A stretch of DNA of 64,000 nucleotides from Halomarinibacterium sp034670265 (GTDB lineage: Bacteria > Bacteroidota > Bacteroidia > Flavobacteriales > Flavobacteriaceae): NCBI GenBank assembly GCA_034670265.1, contig JAXMNU010000001.1, positions 310,001 through 374,000 of the forward strand. Direction: 5' to 3'. Positions 23,207-31,887 of this stretch are shown piece by piece (position 1 is the first letter of the stretch; each line of letters opens with the position of its first letter). A model generated the notes under the pieces. It searched no databases, was not told the DNA's origin, and was given only the letters and a program-made list of their open reading frames with translations. The translations under genes were made by a program, and so were the position numbers.

Positions 23207-24484
23207 TTATTTATTTCTTTTATAAATTGTGCCACCTTTCATAACAAAAACAACATTTTCTAAAATCCTGATATCGGACAAAGGGTTTCCTTTAACAGCA
23301 ATAATATCAGCTATCTTTCCTGTTTGTATACTACCTAATTCGTTTTCTATTTCGAGCAATTTCGCCGCTTGAATTGTCGCGCTTTTAATAATGTCAATTT
23401 CTGTCATTCCTGCTTCTTTCATAAGAATAAATTGTTCAGCATTTCTACCGTGAGGATATACTCCAGCATCTGTACCGAAAGCTATGTTTACACCATTTAT
23501 ATATGCTTTTTTAAATCTTTTAGTCATTTCTAGAAACTCTGATTCGTTGGCTGAATTGTCTTTGGAATCGCCTTTAGACTCAATTAAATCATAATAAGCC
23601 CCTTTCAAATCCATTACGAGAAAAGCATTTTTTTCTTTGAACAACATTATACTTTCGTCATCTAAATATGTCCCATGTTCAATAGATTTTGCTCCTGCTT
23701 TTAAAGCGTTCTTAATTCCCTCTGCTCCATGTGCGTGAGCACAAACATTTCGCCCATTTTTTTTTGACTCTTCCACTATTGTTAGAAGTTCTTCTTCAGA
23801 ATAAGAAGCAGCACCTGGAATTGTACCATATGAGGAAAATCCACCTGTCGCAAACACTTTTATCCAATCAACATTATTTTTGATTAGATTTCTAGTTTCA
23901 CGTCTTACTTCATCTTTCCCATCAGCAATTATTCCCGGATTTTCCTTAAGTTCCAACTGAGGACTCAACCAATTTCCCCAAGCACCATGACCTCCTGTAA
24001 TTGAGATTCCTGGCCCACTCACAATCATTCTTGGGCCAACTATAAACTTTTCATTTATAGCATTTCTTAAAGATATGTCAGCATAAAAATAACTATGTAA
24101 ATCTCGAACAGTTGTAAAACCAGCATTTAATGTTTTTTCGGCATTAACAGTACCGATTATTCCATATGATGGAGCAGGTAAAGTGTATGGGTCAAATTTT
24201 TTGTCAAACCAATTTCCTGTTAAATGGGTATGGCAATCAATTAACCCGGGTAATATGGTATATTCAGACAAATCAATATAATTATCTATTCTTGATAGAT
24301 CTGGATTAATTTCAATATTTGAAATCTTATCGTTAGTAATCGTAATTAAGACATTTTCGACCAGCGCTTCATTTTCAGGATTTACCATTCCACCTGCAAA
24401 AATATTTTGAATGGTATCCTGTGCTATTATTTTGCCACCAAACATCAACATTAAGGTAATTATGATGATTTTATATCTTTTCAT
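23207..24484 (-). CDS. Secreted metal-dependent amidohydrolase
   Basis: 425 aa. Signal peptide to about residue 21 (IIIITLMLMFGGKIIAQ). Amidohydrolase-superfamily metal site: LPGLIDCHTHLTG (HxH), NVCAHAHGAEGIKNALKAG, SIEHGTYLD and IAFGTDAGVYPHG with the catalytic Asp. The C-terminal IQTGKIADIIAVKGNPL closes the composite beta domain. Similar enzymes are prolidase/imidazolonepropionase-like. The substrate is not evident. First gene behind the leader of array A, bounded by GTTGCCAG and CTGCCAAC. Confidence 0.9.
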   Translation of the reverse strand: MKRYKIIIITLMLMFGGKIIAQDTIQNIFAGGMVNPENEALVENVLITITNDKISNIEINPDLSRIDNYIDLSEYTILPGLIDCHTHLTGNWFDKKFDPYTLPAPSYGIIGTVNAEKTLNAGFTTVRDLHSYFYADISLRNAINEKFIVGPRMIVSGPGISITGGHGAWGNWLSPQLELKENPGIIADGKDEVRRETRNLIKNNVDWIKVFATGGFSSYGTIPGAASYSEEELLTIVEESKKNGRNVCAHAHGAEGIKNALKAGAKSIEHGTYLDDESIMLFKEKNAFLVMDLKGAYYDLIESKGDSKDNSANESEFLEMTKRFKKAYINGVNIAFGTDAGVYPHGRNAEQFILMKEAGMTEIDIIKSATIQAAKLLEIENELGSIQTGKIADIIAVKGNPLSDIRILENVVFVMKGGTIYKRNK

Positions 24485-24504
24485 TTCTAAGTTTTTGGTT
24501 TAAT

Positions 24505-24567
24505 GACTGGCAACTCGTTATATCCTTAGTTTTATCATGGTTATCCGGAAACCTTATTTCAAAGATA
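24505..24567 (-). promoter_or_regulatory. Cassette leader copy 2 (promoter plus conserved segment)
   Basis: On the minus strand: promoter TATCTTTG (24567-24560), GAAATAAGGTTT, CCGGATAACCATGATAAAA, CTAAGGATATAACGA, then the arm GTTGCCAGTC (24514-24505). The CCGGATAACCATGATAAAA segment occurs twice in the leader at 51472. The promoter starts six bases after the HTH gene stop codon, so the array is probably transcribed from here. Confidence 0.6.
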
Positions 24568-24572
24568 ACAAA

Positions 24573-24935
24573 TTACCGTTTCCCTAATGCATGGCGTAGC
24601 TCTTCTAGTTTGGCTTCTAAGATTTTGTTTTTATCCCGTAGGTTTTCTAGTTCCTCTTGCAGGGCAAGGGTAGGGTCTGGGGCGTAGGTGGTAAAGTCTG
24701 CCGGGAGTTGTGCGGCGAGGTCTAACAGGAAATTGTGTTTCATAGCTACACATAGCTCCCAGAGGATATGGGTTTGTGTACTAGCATTTTTTTGATATTT
24801 ATACACGGTACTATAACTTCTTCCTAAAAGTTTGGCGAGTACACCGCGATGTATCCTATGTTTACGAATATAATTTTGCAACAACTTTCCTATATGTGGA
24901 GCTTTAGTTGCAGTGGAATATTTTCTTTTTTTCAT
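24573..24935 (-). CDS. Helix-turn-helix DNA-binding protein with C-terminal coiled coil
   Basis: 120 aa from the ATG giving MKKRKYSTATKAPHIGKLL; a GTG three codons upstream is possible. A Cro/C1-like HTH lies at about 15-55 with HRIHRGVLAKLLGRSYSTVY as the recognition unit; the C terminus (EELENLRDKNKILEAKLEEL, about 90-118) is a coiled coil for self-association. It sits directly between an array of eleven 21-bp repeats (from 24951, upstream of its start) and the leader of cassette array A. It may bind the repeats; this is inference. Confidence 0.75.
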   Translation of the reverse strand: MKKRKYSTATKAPHIGKLLQNYIRKHRIHRGVLAKLLGRSYSTVYKYQKNASTQTHILWELCVAMKHNFLLDLAAQLPADFTTYAPDPTLALQEELENLRDKNKILEAKLEELRHALGKR

Positions 24936-24950
24936 AATTAGCACTAATTA

Positions 24951-25181
24951 TTGGTTTACAGGCTATTATTATTGGTTTATAAGCTATTAATTTTGGTTTA
25001 TAAGCTATTAATTTTGGTTTCTAAACCAATAAAATTTGTTTCTAAACCCTTATTTTTTGTTTCTAAACTTTTTTTATTTGTTTATAGACTATTACTATTG
25101 GTTTTCATCCCATTATTATTTGTTTTTAAACCCTTATTATTAGTTTCGAAGCCCTTTTTATTGGGTTCTATGCGTAATATT
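24951..25181. repeat. Eleven 21-bp tandem repeats (array 1)
   Basis: Eleven consecutive 21-bp units in unbroken register. Representative units: TTGGTTTATAAGCTATTAAT plus T (24972 and 24993), TTTGTTTCTAAACCCTTATT plus T (25035), TTTGTTTTTAAACCCTTATT plus A (25119). The most constant part is TT-K-GTTT followed by TAAAC/TAAGC. Divergence between units argues for old, functionally kept repeats, not recent slippage. Two helical turns per unit would place a bound protein on one DNA face. It lies between a terminator and the HTH gene. Confidence 0.9.
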
Positions 25182-25199
25182 TATACTGAGTTGGATTCT

Positions 25200-25224
25200 A
25201 AAAAAGCGGGCACAATGGCCCGCC
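25200..25224 (-). terminator. Rho-independent terminator of the 163-aa gene
   Basis: GCGGGC-acaatg-GCCCGC stem-loop followed on the minus strand by a run of Ts; 20 bp beyond the stop of the gene at 25244. Confidence 0.75.
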
Positions 25225-25243
25225 CATGCTGGGGAGTGGGGAG

Positions 25244-25735
25244 TTAAAGCTCGGTTTCACCACTTCCTGCGGGTCTTCCCCCTTGTCCTGCAAAGCGTGG
25301 TTTTAGCCTATCATAACTATTCTGCGCACCAGGTATCCCAGTTTTTGCCATGCTCTCGTACATATTATAAGCCCCTGTTGCCATCCCGTAGGCTTCGTGT
25401 CCTGCCACCCGTTTAAGGTCGTCTAGCTTTTGCACAATGTTTCCCGTACGGCTAATAATGGTTTCTACCTGCTCAAACAACTGTAAGTCATTGGCTAGGG
25501 AATCTTTGCTATACGTTGCCGTAATGCCTGGAAGTGGGTTGGTGTTCATCTCGTCCAGCACTTCCTCGGCAAAGACTTTGTTGTTTACGCTTATAGCATT
25601 AAGGCTACTGCGTTCTTCTGGCGTAAGGGTGCTGTCTGGTAAAGCGGCTTCTATTACCGCAAGGCTGTCCATAATTTGAGTGATTACGGCACCGTCTAGT
25701 ACTTGATTGAGTAGGTTTTGACTTGTATTACTCAT
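25244..25735 (-). CDS. Hypothetical cytoplasmic protein, 163 aa
   Basis: Soluble, helix-rich protein without signal or membrane segment. Landmarks: IEAALPDSTLTPEERSSLNA, DDLKRVAGHEAYGMATGAYN and a C-terminal VPGA-like stretch GIPGAQNSYDRLKPRF with a Gly/Arg tail. It resembles a recurrent Bacteroidota family of small hypothetical proteins with a similar L-x-x-LTPEER and YD-x-LK-x-RF pattern, whose function is not known to me. It has its own terminator, and three ACAGG/CCTGT palindromes lie upstream. Confidence 0.7.
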   Translation of the reverse strand: MSNTSQNLLNQVLDGAVITQIMDSLAVIEAALPDSTLTPEERSSLNAISVNNKVFAEEVLDEMNTNPLPGITATYSKDSLANDLQLFEQVETIISRTGNIVQKLDDLKRVAGHEAYGMATGAYNMYESMAKTGIPGAQNSYDRLKPRFAGQGGRPAGSGETEL

Positions 25736-25818
25736 AGTTTTAAAAATTTAATGATTAGTAAACCACTAAATAAAAAAACCGAGTTTTTTGAGTCAAGAGG
25801 TAAATACCCCTTTTTTAT

Positions 25819-25880
25819 ACAGGATTTTTCCTGTGAAAATAGACAGGGTTTTTCCTGTTTCTATACAGGGTTTTTCCTGT
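25819..25880. repeat. Three spaced palindromes ACAGG-N6-CCTGT
   Basis: ACAGGATTTTTCCTGT (25819-25834), ACAGGGTTTTTCCTGT (25843-25858) and the same again (25865-25880), with starts 24 and 22 bp apart. They lie upstream of the 163-aa gene and downstream of the lipase gene terminator. Regular spacing near two helical turns suggests a multi-site operator. Confidence 0.75.
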
Positions 25881-25893
25881 TTTGGAAATAAAA

Positions 25894-25915
25894 AAGGACG
25901 CCCTAGAGCGTCCTT
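25894..25915 (-). terminator. Rho-independent terminator of the T9SS lipase-like gene
   Basis: AAGGACGC-cctaga-GCGTCCTT with a T-run on the minus strand, 25 bp beyond the stop. Confidence 0.8.
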
Positions 25916-25939
25916 ACAAAACTAACTGGGGAACGGTAA

Positions 25940-27586
25940 TTATTTTACCACCAACTTAAACTGTGCACTACTTTCGGTAGTTTCTAGACCTAACATATAG
26001 ATGCCACTCGCTAAAGATTGTTCCCAAACAATTTCTCCACTAGGTTGGTTCCATACTTTTTCAGCAAGCTGTTGTCCGGTTAAATTATAGATTTTAGTAG
26101 TGAGTATTGCGTATTGAGAAGTTGGATTAATTTCTAAACGTATGGCATTGGTAACGGGGTTTTCAACTAAGCGTATGTTGTTTGCCAAGGCGTTATCCTT
26201 AATACTGGCAATAGGCAAACGGATTTCTTCCAGTGCCCACTCGGCACTTTCGGCAGTAACCGTTACGTGGGGTTCATTTTCCGCAGGGATATAGGTATTT
26301 ACAAAGGGGGAATCGCCTAAGTTAGGCGTAGCATACCAATCTGGGTTATCGATTGCCAAGGCGCTCATCGTAGGAATAAACGAATATAAATCTTGCTGTA
26401 AGGCGGCTAAAAATTCTTCTAGCACTGGATTACCACCGCCATCACCTAAGGCATCGGCAATGCTTCCTGTTCCGCCCGGTGAGGCATCTACCCCATCGGT
26501 ATCTGCTGGGGATTCTGCATCGGCACTATAGGTCGCTACAGGAATGCCAAGAAAATAAGCGGTTACATCGGTAGCCGTAATAGTTTGGCTGGCTTCGGGG
26601 GTAAAGTATAAAGCAACATCCACACTGGTAAAAGTGTCTATGGTTAAATTGGTATCTACAATTTCGGCTCCGGGAAGTCCTGTAGTTATTCCTGTTCCGT
26701 TTCCGTTAATCATGGTAACATTACGTACGTTTTGCGGAAACCCTAGTGCGTCTAATTCGGTTTGAAAGGCATCACGAAAATCGGGAGCTCCTAAGGGTAA
26801 TAGCTTGGTTGGGTCTTGCTGAATAGGATCTCCAGCCAATAAATGTCCTAATAAATGATCCATCAACATTTCTTTTGCGGCTGGGGAGTTTAAAACTTGC
26901 TCAACAAGTGCCAAAGCGGTTGCATCACCAATTTCCTGCGCAAAATAATTGATTAAATACTGAAGACTGATAGGAATATTGGCACCTCGATGTGGCGAAT
27001 CAAACGAAATATATAATCGCGTTTCATGAGGAATGCTATTGGCTTCCATATAGGCTAAACCATAACGTGCAATGAGTCCACCCATACTTGGACCTAACAC
27101 CACCAATTCTGCATCTCCTACTTTTTGGGCGTTCAATTCTTCAATTAAAGCGGCAAGCACCATGGCATTTCGCTGAATGTAATCCCCTCCTCCATCAATG
27201 TCTTTACCGTCTGTAGTGTAAAGCGGTGCATTCAAAATAACAATATCGTAGCCTTCGGCACGAAGGATATCGGCCATATTTTGTCCTCCAAAACTTAAAC
27301 TGGCGTATAAGCCTCCTATGTCTCTTGCATCGCCTGGGTCAAATCCGTCTAATACGATAATAGGATGGTCTAACACCCCATCGACTAAATCTAAAAAAAT
27401 TTCATATTCCCCTTCACCAAAATAGGCTTGCGACTCATCATAGCCTTGATAGGCAACATTAGCAACAATAGTAGTTACCACACCACGCTCTGGATATTGT
27501 GCAGGGTCTGGCGTTGGTAAAAAACGAAATTGTGCTTGTGAAAACTGAAAAGAAAGAATAAACAGCAGTAGGAAAAGTTTTTTCAT
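25940..27586 (-). CDS. Secreted alpha/beta-hydrolase (lipase-like) with T9SS sorting domain
   Basis: 548 aa. Signal peptide to about residue 18 (FLLLFILSFQFSQAQ). A lipase-type nucleophile elbow is ELVVLGPSMGGLIARYGLAY (G-x-S-x-G-G at about 168), preceded by HPIIVLDGFDPGDARD. The C terminus (about 465-548) is a type A sorting domain with RLVENPVTNAIRLEINPTS and VWNQPSGEIVWEQSLASGIY, meaning export by the gliding-associated type IX system. The catalytic Asp and His cannot be placed with certainty. Substrate unknown. Confidence 0.85.
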   Translation of the reverse strand: MKKLFLLLFILSFQFSQAQFRFLPTPDPAQYPERGVVTTIVANVAYQGYDESQAYFGEGEYEIFLDLVDGVLDHPIIVLDGFDPGDARDIGGLYASLSFGGQNMADILRAEGYDIVILNAPLYTTDGKDIDGGGDYIQRNAMVLAALIEELNAQKVGDAELVVLGPSMGGLIARYGLAYMEANSIPHETRLYISFDSPHRGANIPISLQYLINYFAQEIGDATALALVEQVLNSPAAKEMLMDHLLGHLLAGDPIQQDPTKLLPLGAPDFRDAFQTELDALGFPQNVRNVTMINGNGTGITTGLPGAEIVDTNLTIDTFTSVDVALYFTPEASQTITATDVTAYFLGIPVATYSADAESPADTDGVDASPGGTGSIADALGDGGGNPVLEEFLAALQQDLYSFIPTMSALAIDNPDWYATPNLGDSPFVNTYIPAENEPHVTVTAESAEWALEEIRLPIASIKDNALANNIRLVENPVTNAIRLEINPTSQYAILTTKIYNLTGQQLAEKVWNQPSGEIVWEQSLASGIYMLGLETTESSAQFKLVVK

Positions 27587-27622
27587 CGGTATACATTTTT
27601 ACCCGATGAAGATACTACTATT

Positions 27623-28984
27623 TTAAAATTTAAAAAATTGTTTAATCCACCATAGCTTTTTGTTACCTACTGGCGAATACTTTAAAGGCAATTCCAGCCA
27701 GTTAGCTTTATGCAAAATACTTTTATTGTGACTAAAAGTTTTAAAGCCCGCTTCTCCGTGATAGCTACCTAATCCGCTTAAACCCACACCCCCAAAAGGT
27801 AAATTGGAATTGGTAATATGCATCACCGTATCGTTAACAGCGCCGCCACCAAATGAAAGAGTCTTTAAAATTTGTTTTCTTTCGGAAGCCTTTGTAGTAA
27901 AGACATAACACGACAAGGGTTTTGGTAATTGCTGTACTTTTTGAATGGCTTCGGAAAGGTCTTGGTACGTAATAACAGGAAGGATAGGGCCAAAGATTTC
28001 ATCTTGCATCACCGTATCTTCAAAAGTTACGTTTTGAAGGATCGTTGGCTGAATAAAGCGTTGCGAAGCATCTGTGTTGCCACCATAATACACTTTGTCT
28101 GTATCTATTAATGAAACCAATCTTTCAAAGTTCTTGTCATTAATTATTTGAACATAATTATCATTTTCAAAAGCATAGTTGGCTTTTTCAATTTCGGCTT
28201 TGCAGGCTTCTAAAAACTTGGCTTCAACAGATTGATGCACCAGCACATAATCTGTGGCAATACAGGTTTGCCCAGCATTTAAAAATTTTCCCCAAACCAG
28301 TCGTTTGGCAGTCATTTTTAAATTCGCTGAAGCAGTGACAAAAGCAGGCGACTTCCCTCCTAGCTCAAGCGTTACTGGCGTTAGGTTTTCGGCAGCTGCT
28401 TTATAAATTATCTTTCCTACGGGGGTGCTTCCCGTGAAAAATATTTTATCAAATTTTTGTTTTAAAAGTTCGGTTGTTTCGGAGACACCGCCTTCCACAA
28501 CGGTGAAAAATGCCTCGTCAAAATGTTCTGAAATTAATTTGTGCATCACCTTCGAGCTTTCCGAAGGGATTTCGCTAGGTTTTAGCACCACCGTATTCCC
28601 TGCAGCAATAGCTGCAACGGCTGGACTTAATGATAAATTATAAGGATAATTCCAAGCCCCAATCACCAAGCACACGCCCAAAGGCTCGGGAATACTATAA
28701 CTCTTCGCTGGAAAATTCACCAAATTGGTAGCAACCCGTTTGGGTCTTGCCCAAGATGTTAAATGCTTTTTAGCAAGGTATATTTCGTGGTACAGTAAGG
28801 CTAGTTCGGTAGTAAAGGTGTCGAATTCCGATTTTTTAAAATCGGTGTGGATCGCTTCAAAAAGCAAGCTTTCGTTTTGCTTTAAAACCTTTTCAAGTGT
28901 ATTTAATTGCTTAATTCTAAAGGAAAGTTCCTTCGTTTTTTGAGCATGGAAGTAGGCTCTTTGTGTTGAAACGATTTCGTGCAT
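27623..28984 (-). CDS. Aldehyde dehydrogenase (class 3-like)
   Basis: 453 aa, short ALDH of the ALDH3 type that oxidises fatty or aromatic aldehydes with NAD(P). Catalytic Glu lies in VTLELGGKSPAFV and catalytic Cys in FLNAGQTCIATDYVLV; the cofactor turn is FFTGSTPVGKIIYKAA. EIFGPILPVITYQ and LPFGGVGLSGLGSYHGEAGF complete the signature. The C-terminal KKLWWIKQFFKF could be a membrane-associating helix. A promoter lies just upstream. Confidence 0.95.
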   Translation of the reverse strand: MHEIVSTQRAYFHAQKTKELSFRIKQLNTLEKVLKQNESLLFEAIHTDFKKSEFDTFTTELALLYHEIYLAKKHLTSWARPKRVATNLVNFPAKSYSIPEPLGVCLVIGAWNYPYNLSLSPAVAAIAAGNTVVLKPSEIPSESSKVMHKLISEHFDEAFFTVVEGGVSETTELLKQKFDKIFFTGSTPVGKIIYKAAAENLTPVTLELGGKSPAFVTASANLKMTAKRLVWGKFLNAGQTCIATDYVLVHQSVEAKFLEACKAEIEKANYAFENDNYVQIINDKNFERLVSLIDTDKVYYGGNTDASQRFIQPTILQNVTFEDTVMQDEIFGPILPVITYQDLSEAIQKVQQLPKPLSCYVFTTKASERKQILKTLSFGGGAVNDTVMHITNSNLPFGGVGLSGLGSYHGEAGFKTFSHNKSILHKANWLELPLKYSPVGNKKLWWIKQFFKF

Positions 28985-28988
28985 AAAG

Positions 28989-28996
28989 CAAAGTTA
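28989..28996 (-). promoter_or_regulatory. Bacteroidota -7 element (TAACTTTG) of the ALDH gene
   Basis: Fits TAnnTTTG and lies four bases upstream of the start codon, implying a very short or absent leader. Confidence 0.5.
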
Positions 28997-29089
28997 AACT
29001 TCTCAAAAAGAATATTACACAGCGTTAAAAAAACACTAGAAGCAACATACCCACTATCCTTAACCTAGCACCTTTAACCCAGCACCTAA

Positions 29090-29863
29090 TTAACCCTTGC
29101 CCTTTTCACGATTAAGGACGCGATATTCTTCGTAGCATTCACTAATAGCATCAAGTATTTGAAGGTCGTTGGCAGTGCGTATAAAATCTTCGGAATAGCT
29201 ACAGTTATTCATAATCTCGTCGATATCCACACGCTCCAACTGAAGCACAGCCATTAACGTTTCCCTATCAAACTTGGATTGAAGCAAATTCCTGATTTCA
29301 TCATCTTCTTTCATTTGCCTAAGTTTTCGCATCTGTTTGGGTCGTTTCCCAAAGACATTGTAGAGAAAATCGGCTGGATTAAAAATAGAACTTAACACTC
29401 GGGAGACCGCACCAGGTTGACTTTGACCACCTTCGTAGCCACCGCCTAGTCCAGCAATTCGATATCGGTAATTATCGTAAATAGGAATGAGCTTCGCATC
29501 TACCTCAACATATCCTGTAAGTTGTACAGGACGAAGCACTACTTCTTCAAGTGCGATACCAAGCTCGGTCATTTTCACTTTAATGTCACCGTACTTTAAC
29601 CAGTCGTTGGTTACACGAACACGAATTGACTTAAATCCTAGATATGAAAAATACAGCGTATCGTTTACAGTCGCTTTTATTTTGAATTTTCCTTCTACTC
29701 CTGTAGATGTTCCCTTTACCTGATTAAGGTTTACAATGTTTACATTTTCTAGGGGTTCTTCGGTGGCGTCGTTAACAACAACACCATGAATTTCATCTTC
29801 TTCCTGAGATAACCCAGGAAGCGATATAGCAAAGAGAAGTAGGATAAATAAAACGTTCTTCAT
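29090..29863 (-). CDS. Secreted protein with carboxypeptidase-regulatory-like domain
   Basis: 257 aa. Signal peptide to about residue 19 (FILLLFAISLPGLSQ). Residues about 24-105 form the CarboxypepD_reg-like beta-sandwich (EIHGVVVNDATEEPLENVNIVN, LYFSYLGFKSIRVRV). The C-terminal half is charged and helical with KRPKQMRKLRQMKEDDEIRN. No barrel follows, so it is not a truncated TonB receptor by length alone; this lone-domain type recurs in Flavobacteriia with unknown role. Confidence 0.8.
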   Translation of the reverse strand: MKNVLFILLLFAISLPGLSQEEDEIHGVVVNDATEEPLENVNIVNLNQVKGTSTGVEGKFKIKATVNDTLYFSYLGFKSIRVRVTNDWLKYGDIKVKMTELGIALEEVVLRPVQLTGYVEVDAKLIPIYDNYRYRIAGLGGGYEGGQSQPGAVSRVLSSIFNPADFLYNVFGKRPKQMRKLRQMKEDDEIRNLLQSKFDRETLMAVLQLERVDIDEIMNNCSYSEDFIRTANDLQILDAISECYEEYRVLNREKGKG

Positions 29864-29876
29864 AGCAAAAGCATGA

Positions 29877-29884
29877 CAAATTTA
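29877..29884 (-). promoter_or_regulatory. Bacteroidota -7 element (TAAATTTG)
   Basis: Fits TAnnTTTG, 13 bp upstream of the start of the gene ending at 29090. Confidence 0.5.
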
Positions 29885-29943
29885 GGTTTTTAGACTCTAA
29901 ATTCCTGCCAAAGTTTCGTTAAGGTAAAATTATTTTTAGAAAA

Positions 29944-31758
29944 TTACATGCGTTTTCTTCTTCTTCCTCCTGTACCGCCTGTTTTTGGACGGTCATCTCT
30001 ACGTCTGCTTTTTCCTTTAAACTTTGGTTTATCTCCACCAAACTTTGGACGGTCATCTCCACCAGATCTTCCCTTATTGCCAAAGCCTCCTTTTTTCTTG
30101 AAGCCTCCTTTTCCAGAGCCTCCTCTTTTACCACCACGGTTTCTTCCACCGCGGTCTTTAGAGATTTCGATATCTACCTTGCGGTCATTGTATTGAATAT
30201 CTTTAAAAGCTTCAATTACTTTATCTGTATGGGCGACATCGGTATTAAAGAATGAAAAAGTATCCATGGTATCTACGTGGAATACATCGTCTTTTCCAAG
30301 CTGTGTAATTTCACGAACTAGATCTTTTAGGTCCATCCATTGTAGTTCGTCTTTTCGTCCTAAATTAATAAAGAAACGAGTGCTCTCATCAGAAAATTTC
30401 TTAGAAAACTCTGCATCGTGTTCTCTGCTTCCTGCATCTACATTTAGGTCTTTCGCTTTCTTGTAGTAGTTATAAAAACGAGTAAATTCTACTGAGAATA
30501 CTTTCTTAATAAGTTCCTCTTTTGTAAAGCTTTCTAAGACTTCATTAATCTTAGGAAGATATGAGTCTATTTCGTGATTAATCTCTGTTTCTTTTATACT
30601 ATTGGCTAAATGAAACAATTGCATTTCGCAGATTTCCATTCCCGAAGGAACTTCCTTTTTTACAAATGTTTTAGAAATGATTTTCTCAATAGCCTTAATC
30701 TTACGTATTTCACTCTTGGTGATAATCACCATAGACACCCCTTTCTTACCTGCACGTCCAGTACGTCCGCTACGGTGGGTATAGGTTTCTATTTCGTCTG
30801 GTAATTGGTAATTTATTACGTGGGTAATATCATCCACATCAATTCCACGAGCGGCCACATCGGTAGCCACTAACATTTGAATTTGACGATTTCTAAAAGA
30901 TTTCATCACCAAGTCACGTTGATTCTGACTTAAATCTCCGTGTAATGCAGCTGCGTTATAGCCATCTTCAATTAGCATTTCGGCTACTTTTTGGGTATCA
31001 CGCTTGGTTCTACAAAACACCACCGAAAAAATATCGGGATGAGCATCAGCTAAACGCTTTAGCGCTGGGTAACGATCTTTAGCACCTACCATAAAATATT
31101 CGTGAGAAACACTGTCTGCTCCCACATTTCTTGTTCCTACAGTCACCTCTTTAGGGTTATTCATAAACTTTTTGGCAATGGTAGAAACTTCTTTAGGCAT
31201 GGTCGCACTAAACAACCAAGTACTTTTTTCTTTAGGCGAATGTGAAAGGATTTCGGTGATATCTTCATAGAAACCCATATTCAGCATTTCATCGGCTTCA
31301 TCAAGAACACAATATTCAATTTTTGAAATATCGATCATTCTTCGACCAATCATATCCTTCATTCTTCCGGGAGTTGCCACAATAATTTGCGCTCCTTTTT
31401 TAACTTGTCTGGCTTGGTCACTAATACTTGCCCCTCCATAAATGGCAACCACGTTTAAGCCTTGCATATACTTTCCGTATAGTTTTAATTCGGAAGTAAT
31501 TTGCATACACAATTCGCGTGTTGGTGATAAAATTAAGCCTTGTGTAGTGCGGCTTTCCACTTGAATTTTTTGAAGCATTGGAAAACCAAAAGCGGCTGTT
31601 TTTCCTGTACCCGTTTGGGCTAAGGAAACCATATCGGTTTCAGATTCTAAAAGTAATGGGATTGTTTTTTCTTGAACTTCGCTTGGGGTTTCAAAACCCA
31701 AGTCTGTAATGGCTTGAAGGAATTGTTCCTCCAACCCTAACGATTGAAATGTAGACAT
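29944..31758 (-). CDS. DEAD-box RNA helicase (DeaD/CsdA-like)
   Basis: 604 aa. All core motifs present: AQTGTGKTAAFGFP (I), PTRELCMQI (Ia), DEAD (II), FSATMP (III), TDVAARGIDV and HRSGRTGRAGKKG (V-VI). After the helicase core come a dimer/linker region and a DbpA-type RNA-binding domain (about 480-555, ending VDIEISKDRGGRNRGGKRGG), then an Arg/Gly/Lys-rich tail. It acts in RNA unwinding for ribosome assembly and mRNA decay, often cold-induced. The roughly 100-nt leader contains a hairpin (CTCACCCTGAG), a place for cold-linked control. Confidence 0.95.
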   Translation of the reverse strand: MSTFQSLGLEEQFLQAITDLGFETPSEVQEKTIPLLLESETDMVSLAQTGTGKTAAFGFPMLQKIQVESRTTQGLILSPTRELCMQITSELKLYGKYMQGLNVVAIYGGASISDQARQVKKGAQIIVATPGRMKDMIGRRMIDISKIEYCVLDEADEMLNMGFYEDITEILSHSPKEKSTWLFSATMPKEVSTIAKKFMNNPKEVTVGTRNVGADSVSHEYFMVGAKDRYPALKRLADAHPDIFSVVFCRTKRDTQKVAEMLIEDGYNAAALHGDLSQNQRDLVMKSFRNRQIQMLVATDVAARGIDVDDITHVINYQLPDEIETYTHRSGRTGRAGKKGVSMVIITKSEIRKIKAIEKIISKTFVKKEVPSGMEICEMQLFHLANSIKETEINHEIDSYLPKINEVLESFTKEELIKKVFSVEFTRFYNYYKKAKDLNVDAGSREHDAEFSKKFSDESTRFFINLGRKDELQWMDLKDLVREITQLGKDDVFHVDTMDTFSFFNTDVAHTDKVIEAFKDIQYNDRKVDIEISKDRGGRNRGGKRGGSGKGGFKKKGGFGNKGRSGGDDRPKFGGDKPKFKGKSRRRDDRPKTGGTGGRRRKRM

Positions 31759-31855
31759 ATAAAAATTTACTAGTTAGTGTGTTGATAGGAAGCAATCGAC
31801 TCTAGTAAACCTTACGCTTCAACCGCAACACTTCCTCACCCTGAGGAATTTGCGG

Positions 31856-31863
31856 CAAAGATA
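31856..31863 (-). promoter_or_regulatory. Bacteroidota -7 element (TATCTTTG) of the DEAD-box helicase gene
   Basis: Exact TAnnTTTG match about 100 bp upstream of the helicase start, giving a long structured 5' leader. Confidence 0.6.
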
Positions 31864-31887
31864 GATTTTAATAGCGAATAATAAAGC

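Larger units (their letters stand above)
18050..24567 (-). mobile_element. Cassette-like array A: leader plus seven co-directional accessory genes
   Basis: From the leader at 24567 down to about 18050 all seven genes run on the minus strand: amidohydrolase, propeller lipoprotein, SRPBCC protein, three DUF6090 proteins and a HELGH lipoprotein. Arms starting GTT and ending AAC bound several of them: GTTGCCAG/CTGCCAAC around the amidohydrolase, GTTGGCAATC/GATAGCTAAC around the lipoprotein. A large palindrome (23073-23205) and a duplicated 50-bp element separate others. The tail after the last gene, CTATAAACAATATAAATTC, resembles that after the single cassette at 11010. It lies between rlmH and an HTH gene. 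No recombinase gene is present. Confidence 0.45.

Noticed and set aside
18050..24567. Classical composite transposon or genomic island with transposase
   Set aside because: No transposase, recombinase or identical terminal repeats were found; arms differ between genes.
24951..25181. CRISPR array
   Set aside because: Repeats are contiguous, only 21 bp and degenerate, with no unique spacers and no cas genes in the window. The same applies to 51179-51413.
24951..25247. Open frame of 98 aa on the plus strand with LLLVYKLLILV-type repeats
   Set aside because: It is a product of the 21-bp tandem array: 21 is a multiple of three, so any frame without a stop in one unit stays open. It lacks a plausible start context and lies between a terminator and a divergent start.
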